In this document: positions 32,614 to 39,301 of the stretch, one piece after another
Numbering within the stretch: the first letter of the stretch is position 1
Layout of the letters: each line of letters opens with the position of its first letter
Origin: Janibacter limosus
Lineage (GTDB): Bacteria; Actinomycetota; Actinomycetes; Actinomycetales; Dermatophilaceae
DNA: 64,000 nucleotides
Assembly: GCF_004295485.1 (NCBI RefSeq)
Contig: NZ_CP036164.1
Coordinates: 3,100,001-3,164,000, forward strand
Reading direction: 5' to 3'
The notes under the pieces: generated by a model
Database searches by the model: none
What the model was told of the DNA's origin: nothing
What the model saw: only the letters and a program-made list of their open reading frames with translations
Translations under genes and position numbers: made by a program

Positions 32614-33897
32614 ATGTCCCGCGTGAGCCGTCCCCACCTGCTGCTGGCCGTCGTGCTCTTCGTGCTGATCGCGGCCTGGCCGATCGCGAAGTTCCTCCTG
32701 CTCTTCCCCCAGGACCAGTGGCAGGTCGACGTGCAGGTCTACCGCGAGGGCGGGATCTCGGTGCTGCAGGGGCGCGACATCTACGCGCAGATGACCCAGC
32801 CGCCGCAGCTGCTGCCCTTCACCTACCCGCCGATCGCGGCCTTCCTCTCGGTCCCGCTGGCCTTCGTCCCCTTCCCCGTCGCGGCCTGGGGCTGGACGAT
32901 CGCCCAGCTGCTCGCCAATGTCGCGATCACGTGGGTCGCGTGGTTCCGCCTGCGGGAGCGGGTCGGGGTGTGGGCACCGGTGCTCGTGGGGGTCGTCGCG
33001 GCGGGGTTCCTGTGGACCCAGCCGGTCGGTGACGGGATCCGCTTCGCCCAGGTCAACGCCGTCCTCGTACTCGCCTGCCTGCTCGACCTGCAGCGCCCGC
33101 GTGCCCGGTGGCTGGCCAAGGTCCCGCCCGGGGTCCTCGTCGGCCTGGCGATGGCGATCAAGCTGACGCCCGGAGTCTTCGTCATCCACTACCTGCTGAA
33201 CCGCCGCTGGCGGGAGGCCGGCTGGGCGATCGGCACCGCCACCTTCGTCTCCGTCGCGGCCTGGCTGGCGCTGCCGCAGGCCTCCTTCGCCTTCTGGGGT
33301 GGCGCGCTGTCCGACCCGACCCGGCTGGGGCCCAACGACGGCTCGGCCAACCAGGCCTTCCGGGCGACCCTGCTGCGGCGCGGGCTCGAGGGCACCGAGC
33401 TGACGCTCGCGTGGGCGCCGTGGCTGCTCGTCATGGGTGCGATCGTCTTCTGGGTCGCCCACCGCGCCCACCGTCAGGGCGACTGGATCGCCGAGGTCGG
33501 CGCGGTCGGCCTGGCGGGCTTCCTGATCTCGCCGGTCTCCTGGGTGCACCACCTGCACTGGATCATGGTCATCGTCCCGGCGATCCTCGGCTGGTCGGTC
33601 CTGCGGGCCCGGCCGGACTGGCGTCGCGTCGGCGCGGCCGCCGTCGTCGTCGCGTGGTTCGTCTGCACGATGCCCTTCTGGGGGGTGCTGTGGCTCCGCG
33701 AAGGGAGGGACCCGCGCTGGGTCGGCGACGTCCTGGTCGAGGGCAATGTCGTCGGCAGCGTGGTCGTCCTCGCACTGCTCGCCTGGGCCGTGCACCGCAC
33801 CGACCGTGAGCGGTCGGCCGCAGAGGTGACCGCGGCGCTGCGCCCGGTACCTGCACCCGGCGCGGACAGCGGGACCCGCGTCGCGTCCGGTGGTTAG
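32614..33897 (+). CDS. GT87-family membrane mannosyltransferase
   Basis: 427 residues. Features of GT87 (DUF2029) are visible in order: an acidic residue in VDVQVYREGG after helix 1, the loop FTYPPIAAFLS, KLTPGVFVIHYLL, NQAFRATLLRR and SPVSWVHHLHW near the C-terminus. About 10 membrane helices. Family members such as PimE add alpha-1,2-mannose from polyprenyl-phosphate mannose to lipoglycans on the outer face of the membrane. It is followed 10 bp later by a DUF4446 gene. Confidence 0.88.
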   Translation: MSRVSRPHLLLAVVLFVLIAAWPIAKFLLLFPQDQWQVDVQVYREGGISVLQGRDIYAQMTQPPQLLPFTYPPIAAFLSVPLAFVPFPVAAWGWTIAQLLANVAITWVAWFRLRERVGVWAPVLVGVVAAGFLWTQPVGDGIRFAQVNAVLVLACLLDLQRPRARWLAKVPPGVLVGLAMAIKLTPGVFVIHYLLNRRWREAGWAIGTATFVSVAAWLALPQASFAFWGGALSDPTRLGPNDGSANQAFRATLLRRGLEGTELTLAWAPWLLVMGAIVFWVAHRAHRQGDWIAEVGAVGLAGFLISPVSWVHHLHWIMVIVPAILGWSVLRARPDWRRVGAAAVVVAWFVCTMPFWGVLWLREGRDPRWVGDVLVEGNVVGSVVVLALLAWAVHRTDRERSAAEVTAALRPVPAPGADSGTRVASGG

Positions 33898-33906
33898 GGT
33901 GACGCC

Positions 33907-34314
33907 ATGAGTGCTGTCGAGATCGCCCTGCTGTGCGGTCTCGCCCTCGCGATCCTCGCCGTCGCCGCCCTCGTGGCGCGCGTCCGGTCACTGGGCGACC
34001 GCGTCGCGGTCCTCGAGGACCGCTCGCCCGTCGGCGACGGGGACCTCGCCGCCCTTCGTCATGACATCGCCCAGGCCCTGCGGCACGTGGCGGTCGTGCG
34101 CTACGACGCCTTCGGCGACATGGGCGGCCGGCTCTCCTTCTCCGCCGCGATCATCGACGACACCGGCGACGGGGTCGTCCTCAGCAGCATCCACGGCCGC
34201 GGGGAGTCGCGCACCTATGCCAAGGGCGTCGTCGGTGGCGACGCCGACGCCACCCTCACCCCCGAAGAGCGTCAGGCGCTCGCCGCGGCCCGTACCGGCT
34301 CGCCCGATGCCTGA
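33907..34314 (+). CDS. DUF4446 family protein
   Basis: 135 residues. One N-terminal membrane helix, a short coiled segment (VRSLGDRVAVLED) and the family signature VVRYDAFGDMGGRLSFSAAIIDDTGDGVVLSSI. The function is unknown. DUF4446 genes often precede pheA in actinobacteria, as here (22-bp gap). Confidence 0.85.
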   Translation: MSAVEIALLCGLALAILAVAALVARVRSLGDRVAVLEDRSPVGDGDLAALRHDIAQALRHVAVVRYDAFGDMGGRLSFSAAIIDDTGDGVVLSSIHGRGESRTYAKGVVGGDADATLTPEERQALAAARTGSPDA

Positions 34315-34336
34315 CCGCACGTCCCCAGGAGGAGAC

Positions 34337-35269
34337 ATGACCCGCTACGCCTACCTCGGCCCCGAGGGCACCTTCACCCAGCAGGCACTCCTGTCGTGGG
34401 TGGCCGACACCGAGCACGAGCAGGTGCCGCTCGGCTCGGTGGATGTCGCGCTGGACGCGCTGCGGGCCGGTGACGTGGACGCTGCGGTCGTCCCGATCGA
34501 GAACTCGGTCGAAGGGGGTGTCTCGGCCACCCTCGACGCCCTCACCTCGGGCGACCCGCTCGTCGTCGTCGGCGAGGTTCTCGTCCCGATCACCTTTGTC
34601 GCGTGCGCCCGGCCGGGCACGACCCTGACCGACGCTCGGGCCATCGGCACGCACAGCCACGCCTGGGCGCAGGTGCGTGGCTGGGCGGGCAAGCAGGCGC
34701 CGCAGGCGATCTACGTGCCGACCCTGTCGACCGCATCGGCCGCCAAGGACCTCGCCGAGCACCCGGACGACCTCGGGTACGACGTCGCCGTGTGCGCGCC
34801 GATCGCGGCCGAGCATTTCGGTCTGGACGTGCTCGCGCACGACATCGGCGACATGACCAACGCCGTGACCCGCTTCGTCGTGGTCGCCCGCCCGGAGTGG
34901 CAGCCGGCGCCGACCGGGCGCGACAAGACGACGGTCGTGCTCTACCAGCGCAGCGACCGCGCCGGTGGCCTGCTCGAGCTGCTCGAGCAGTTCTCGGTGC
35001 GCGGGATCAACATGACCCGGCTGGAGTCGCGGCCGACCAAGGACTCGATGGGCTCCTACTGCTTCTCGATCGACCTCGAGGGGCACGTGCAGGACGAGCG
35101 GGTCGGCGCGGCACTGATGAGCCTGCACCGCATCTGCGCCGACGTCCGCTTCCTCGGCTCCTACGCCGCCGCCTCCGGGGTCGAGATCACGATCGACCCG
35201 ATCGCGACCGACCGGGCCTTCGTCGCCGCGCGGGAGTGGCTCGACTGGCTACGGCGCCTCGGCGACTGA
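34337..35269 (+). CDS. pheA: Prephenate dehydratase
   Basis: 310 residues, monofunctional (no chorismate mutase domain). The catalytic domain begins YAYLGPEGTFTQQAL. VPIENSVEGGV and the catalytic Thr-Arg-Phe in NAVTRFVVV are present. A C-terminal ACT domain (GLLELLEQFSVRGINMTRLESRP) provides allosteric control by phenylalanine. It converts prephenate to phenylpyruvate. The start ATG has AGGAGGAG. It is followed by a tandem repeat and a 56-bp palindrome. Confidence 0.95.
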   Translation: MTRYAYLGPEGTFTQQALLSWVADTEHEQVPLGSVDVALDALRAGDVDAAVVPIENSVEGGVSATLDALTSGDPLVVVGEVLVPITFVACARPGTTLTDARAIGTHSHAWAQVRGWAGKQAPQAIYVPTLSTASAAKDLAEHPDDLGYDVAVCAPIAAEHFGLDVLAHDIGDMTNAVTRFVVVARPEWQPAPTGRDKTTVVLYQRSDRAGGLLELLEQFSVRGINMTRLESRPTKDSMGSYCFSIDLEGHVQDERVGAALMSLHRICADVRFLGSYAAASGVEITIDPIATDRAFVAAREWLDWLRRLGD

Positions 35270-35329
35270 GCGGGTCCCGGACCGGACTGAGCAGGTCCCG
35301 GACCGGCATGGCGACAGCCCTTCCGGGCG

Positions 35330-35385
35330 CTCCCGTTCTGCTCCTCGTGGTGGGTCATGACCCACCACGAGGAGCAGAACGGGAG
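35330..35385. terminator. Perfect 56-bp palindrome at a convergent junction
   Basis: Every base from 35330 to 35385 pairs with its mirror, with no loop, centred on GGGTCATGACCC. It contains the last codons and stop (TGA at the centre) of the minus-strand hydrolase gene and lies 60 bp after the pheA stop. Function as a bidirectional terminator is likely. A 21-bp direct repeat (GGTCCCGGACCGG, twice) lies just before it at 35274-35315. Confidence 0.75.
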
Positions 35386-36356
35386 TCTCGAGACCGACCC
35401 AGCACCTCCTCGCACCAGTCCAGCAGCCGCGCCAGGAGCGCGGCCGACTCGGGCAGCCGGGAGTCGGAGAGGTAGGAGTGCCACATCCCCTCGGCCAGCA
35501 CCATGTCCGCCTCGCCACCGGCCGCCCGCCAGGCCGTGTGGATCCGCGCGGTGTCCGACAGGAAGAGGTCGCGCGTCCCGGTCGTGAAGATCGCCGGCGG
35601 CAGCGCCTCGCCGGTCCAGTCCGCGTGCACGGGCGAGACGAGCGGGTCGCGCAGGTCGGCGCCACCGGCGTAGGCCAGCGCGAACTTCCGCTGCTGACCG
35701 CGCCAGCGCAGGTAGGCGTCTCGGCCCTCGTTGACGCGGTAGGAGTCGCCCTCCCCCGCCAGGTCGCCGAAGGGGGTCAGCGCCACCACCCCGAGCGGCA
35801 GCGGCGGTCCGTCACCGTCCGCGCGCAGCTCCCGGATCCGTTGCAGCACACCGAGGGCCAGGTTGGCCCCGGCAGAGACCCCACCGAGCAGGACCCGCGG
35901 CCCGCGCTCCTCGACCCCGGCCAGGTAGGCCTCGAGACAGACGTCGATCGCGACGGGGAAGCGCGCCTCGGGAGCCAGCGGGTACTCGACCGACACGACC
36001 GGTCGGCCGAGCCCGGCAGCCAGCCGCAGCCCGGTCCCGTCGCGCGCCGACCCCCAGCAGAAGCCGCCGCCGTGGATCCACAGCACCCACGCGTCGTCAC
36101 CGTCCGCACCCGTCTGCCCGACGTCGTGCCGATCAGGCGCCGTCATGACCAGGTGCCCACGAGCATCGCGCTCCGTCTCGACACCCAGCCCCGCACGATC
36201 GGCCTCGAAGCCCGCGATCCGCTGCGCGGCTCCCTTCGCCCGCAGCCGTGCGGTGATCCGGGGCGTGAGCGGCCACCGGTGCACCCGGTTGTCCGCCTCC
36301 GCGGCGGCAGCGACCGCCACCGAGCTCACCGTCGGGGGGAAGGGCGGCAGCCTCAC
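35355..36356 (-). CDS. Alpha/beta hydrolase, HSL (HGGG) esterase family
   Basis: 333 residues. WVLWIHGGGFCWGS (oxyanion HGGG) is followed by VLLGGVSAGANLALG (nucleophile GxSxG), then TGTRDLFLSD (acid) and EGMWHSYL (His), so the triad is complete and it should be an active esterase or lipase. The GTG start overlaps the acyltransferase stop (GTGA). The last residues and stop are encoded inside the 56-bp palindrome. It is the last gene of the ATP-grasp/lipid operon. Confidence 0.85.
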   Translation of the reverse strand: MRLPPFPPTVSSVAVAAAAEADNRVHRWPLTPRITARLRAKGAAQRIAGFEADRAGLGVETERDARGHLVMTAPDRHDVGQTGADGDDAWVLWIHGGGFCWGSARDGTGLRLAAGLGRPVVSVEYPLAPEARFPVAIDVCLEAYLAGVEERGPRVLLGGVSAGANLALGVLQRIRELRADGDGPPLPLGVVALTPFGDLAGEGDSYRVNEGRDAYLRWRGQQRKFALAYAGGADLRDPLVSPVHADWTGEALPPAIFTTGTRDLFLSDTARIHTAWRAAGGEADMVLAEGMWHSYLSDSRLPESAALLARLLDWCEEVLGRSRDSRSAPRGGS

Positions 36357-37381
36357 AGGTGGTCCCGTCCGCTGATCCGGTTGTCGACCCAGTAGTTGAC
36401 CTCGCCCCAGCGGGCCTCGAGCCAGTCCGCGACCTCGTCCGGGTCGGTGGGCACGTCCTCGCTGCGATAGGTGCGGCCGCGGATGAGCAGCCGGTTGCGG
36501 AAGGGCACGTTGCGGATGACCGCGGCCGGCCCGGAGATCATGTCGAGCCCGGTGTGCGCGATGACGAGGACATCGGCATCGGGCGCGTGCTCGCGGATCG
36601 CGGCGACCCCGCGGGAGCGGGCCTCGAGCACCCACGGCCGGGCGACGGCCGTGGCCAGCCGGTCGGCCTCGCCCTTGGCCCGCAGGTCGCGCACCTGGTC
36701 CTCGTGCCGGTCGCGGGTCCAGTTGCGCCCCTCGGGGAAGATCAGCAGCGCGTCCTTGGCCGACAGGGTCGCGGCGAGGTCGGCGACCCCCTTGGTCCGG
36801 TCGTCGCCGGCACCCGAGCGCGAGGGGACGAAGTAGGAGCCCACCCGCTGCAGGACCATGGCGATGCCCGGGTCCCACAGCATCGCGTCGGCGAGGATCA
36901 CCCGCGGGACGCGCCCGGCCGTCGAGGCCAGCAGCCAGGCGATCGCGAGCGAGTCGGCGGGTCCGGCATGGCGCGAGATGACGACGAGCGGGTGCCCCGG
37001 GCGGCCGACGGTGAGCTCGCCCTCGATCTCGACGTGGAAGCCGACGACCCGCTTGGCCGTGAAGAGGACGTTGTGCAGCGCCTGCTTGATCAGCGCGAAG
37101 TGGTCCTCGTCCCAGGTCGGGCTCGTCCCACGCGGTGAGCGCAGCCGCAGGTACCAGCACTCGACGACCAGGCCGATGTCCTCCCACATGACGTAGACGG
37201 TGAGGAAGAGGCAGCGCAGGATCGACAGGTGCCGGTCCCAGGGCCACAGCAGGAGGAGGAAGGGGGTGATGAGCAGCAGCACCAGCGACATGACGATCCC
37301 GAAGAGCGGGTAGAGCCCCTGCAGGACCATCCGCAGCCAGAGCGGCGGCGCTCCGAGCGAAGGGAGCGAGCTGATCCTCAT
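36353..37381 (-). CDS. 1-acylglycerol-3-phosphate acyltransferase-like protein (PlsC fold)
   Basis: 342 residues. Two N-terminal membrane segments are followed by VVISRHAGPADSLAIAW, the HxxxxD catalytic motif in variant form, and LLIFPEGRNWTR, the EGTR-like glycerophosphate site. It should acylate a lysophospholipid or related acceptor at the membrane. The start overlaps the patatin stop (ATGA) and the stop overlaps the hydrolase start, so translation is tightly coupled. Confidence 0.85.
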   Translation of the reverse strand: MRISSLPSLGAPPLWLRMVLQGLYPLFGIVMSLVLLLITPFLLLLWPWDRHLSILRCLFLTVYVMWEDIGLVVECWYLRLRSPRGTSPTWDEDHFALIKQALHNVLFTAKRVVGFHVEIEGELTVGRPGHPLVVISRHAGPADSLAIAWLLASTAGRVPRVILADAMLWDPGIAMVLQRVGSYFVPSRSGAGDDRTKGVADLAATLSAKDALLIFPEGRNWTRDRHEDQVRDLRAKGEADRLATAVARPWVLEARSRGVAAIREHAPDADVLVIAHTGLDMISGPAAVIRNVPFRNRLLIRGRTYRSEDVPTDPDEVADWLEARWGEVNYWVDNRISGRDHL

Positions 37382-38202
37382 CGCGTGGTCCCCTCGAGGT
37401 AGGCGCTGGTCGCGTCGAAGGCGCGGGCCATCCGGTCCTCGACCTTGGCCACGCTCGCCAGGCCGCGCAGCGACGCGGTCGGTGTCCTGTCGACCCCGCT
37501 CGGCAGGACGTGCAGCCGCACCGAGTCCGGCACCTCGGCGATCTCCTCGACGAAGCGGTGCCGCCGGGCGATCTCGAAGGCGACGAGCCCGACGTCGAGC
37601 GGGTTGGTCGGGGCGCTCAGCGGCTGCTCGATCCGGCCGACCTGCAGCACGTGGATCTCGGTGGCCCCGAGCGCGATCGCCCGCCCCACGGGGATCGAGT
37701 GCACCAGGCCGCCGTCGTAGTAGTGCGCGCCGTCGACCTCGACGGGCGCGAAGAGCCCGGGGACGGCACAGCTGGCTGCCACCGCTGGCCCGATCGGCCC
37801 GGAGGTGAACCAGCGCGACGCCGAGCTCTCGATCTCGGCGGCCACGCACTGGAAGGGCACCTGCAGGTCCTCGATGCGCTCGACCCCGAGGTACTCCGCG
37901 ACGAGGTCGCGGATGAGGCCACGGCGCATGACGTGCGTGCGGTGCCGGGCGAAGCGCGCGGCCTGCCGCACCGGGCTCTCGCTCATCTCACCGGACCGGA
38001 CGACATCGCGCCACAGCTCCTCGAGCCGCGCGACCCCGTCGATGCTCGGGTCGGCCGCGACGAAGGCCCCGTTGACCGAACCGATGCTCGTCCCGACGAC
38101 GAGGTCGGGGGTGATGCCCTCGGCGAGCAGCGCCTGCAGCATGCCCACCTGGGTCGCTCCGAGGACGCCACCGCCACCGAGGACGAAGGCGGTGGTGGGC
38201 AT
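37378..38202 (-). CDS. Patatin-like phospholipase
   Basis: 274 residues. The patatin elements are complete: the glycine loop LGGGGVLGATQVG, the nucleophile elbow VGTSIGSVNGA (GxSxG) and the acid YDGGLVHSIP (DGG). It is a Ser-Asp dyad acylhydrolase of phospholipids or lysophospholipids, likely soluble. It sits 10 bp after the transglutaminase gene and overlaps the acyltransferase gene, making a deacylase/acyltransferase pair. Confidence 0.88.
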   Translation of the reverse strand: MPTTAFVLGGGGVLGATQVGMLQALLAEGITPDLVVGTSIGSVNGAFVAADPSIDGVARLEELWRDVVRSGEMSESPVRQAARFARHRTHVMRRGLIRDLVAEYLGVERIEDLQVPFQCVAAEIESSASRWFTSGPIGPAVAASCAVPGLFAPVEVDGAHYYDGGLVHSIPVGRAIALGATEIHVLQVGRIEQPLSAPTNPLDVGLVAFEIARRHRFVEEIAEVPDSVRLHVLPSGVDRTPTASLRGLASVAKVEDRMARAFDATSAYLEGTTR

Positions 38203-38212
38203 GGACGTCAGA

Positions 38213-39301
38213 TTACTTCGGCGGGGCGTCGGCGCGCGGGTCCGACCCGTCCAGGGGGATCACGTCCACGCCGACCTTGAGGCTGGAGCCACCCCCTTCG
38301 CCGAAGATCACGCCCTTGAGCGGCGAGACGTCGCGGAAGTCCCGCCCCCACCCGGTGACGATGTAGCGGGAGTCGGCGAAGTGGTTGTTGGTCGGGTCGA
38401 GGTCGACCCAGTCGCCCTCCGGTGTCATCGCGGCCACCCACGCGTGCGAGGCGTCCGAGCCCGCGAGCTTGACCTCGCCGGCCGGCGGGCGCGTCTCGAT
38501 GTACCCCGAGACGTAGCGCCCGGGGATGCCGACCGCCCGCAGGCAGCCGGCGGCGAGGTGGGCGAAGTCCTGGCAGACGCCTTCGCGCTGGGCCAGCAGC
38601 TCCGGCAGCGTCGTCTTGACGCTCGTCGTGCCCTTGGCATAGGTGAAGTCGCGGTAGATGTCGGAGTAGAGGGCCACGAGCCCCTCGCCGAAGGGCCGGT
38701 CCGGCGGGAGTATCCCCGCGGAGTAGGCGACGACCTCGGGCGCGATCTCGACCAGCTGGGAGGGCAGGAGGTACTGCGCCGCCTCGGCCCGGTCGAGCTC
38801 GTCACCGGTGGCGACGAGCTCGGCCACCTCGGCGACCGTCCACGCGTTGAGCCGGTCCATGTCCGGGGCCGGCCACTCGATCTCCATGAGGCTGCGCTTG
38901 TGGACGTCGAGCACCGTGTGCGGGGTGCGCACCTCGTAGAAGCTCGATTGGTTGCCGAAGTGGTCGACGTGCTCGGTGAGGATGTGCGGCTCGGGCGTGA
39001 TCTCGACGGTGTGCTCGACGACCCGCTGCTGGTCGGTCTGCCTGGGCCGCAGCAGCGCCCGACCGAAGGAGTCGGTCACGTACTCCTCGTAGGTGTAGGT
39101 CGTGCGGTGGCGCACCTCGTACTGGCGAAGGGTGTGGTGCTCCGGCCTGATGACGGGGACCAGCGGGTCACCGGTGACGACCGGCTCGGGGGCCGGTGGC
39201 CGCTCGGGGACGGAGGTGTCCCCCGTCGTCCGCTGCTCGTCCGGGGCCGCCGCGTCGGTCCGGGGCTGCTCGTCGGCCCGGGGCTGCTCGTCGGCGCTCA
39301 C
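38213..39301 (-). CDS. Transglutaminase-like cysteine protease of the ATP-grasp/alpha-E system
   Basis: 362 residues. After a charged leader with repeats (DEQPRADEQPRTD) comes the N-terminal beta domain (RHRTTYTYEEYVTDSFGRALLRPR), then the transglutaminase core with Cys in EGVCQDFAHLAAG, His in DASHAWVA and Asp in WVDLDPTNN. These proteins pair with circularly permuted ATP-grasp and alpha-E proteins and are predicted to cleave or transfer on peptide or isopeptide bonds made by the ligase. The GTG start overlaps the upstream stop (GTGA). Confidence 0.88.
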   Translation of the reverse strand: MSADEQPRADEQPRTDAAAPDEQRTTGDTSVPERPPAPEPVVTGDPLVPVIRPEHHTLRQYEVRHRTTYTYEEYVTDSFGRALLRPRQTDQQRVVEHTVEITPEPHILTEHVDHFGNQSSFYEVRTPHTVLDVHKRSLMEIEWPAPDMDRLNAWTVAEVAELVATGDELDRAEAAQYLLPSQLVEIAPEVVAYSAGILPPDRPFGEGLVALYSDIYRDFTYAKGTTSVKTTLPELLAQREGVCQDFAHLAAGCLRAVGIPGRYVSGYIETRPPAGEVKLAGSDASHAWVAAMTPEGDWVDLDPTNNHFADSRYIVTGWGRDFRDVSPLKGVIFGEGGGSSLKVGVDVIPLDGSDPRADAPPK

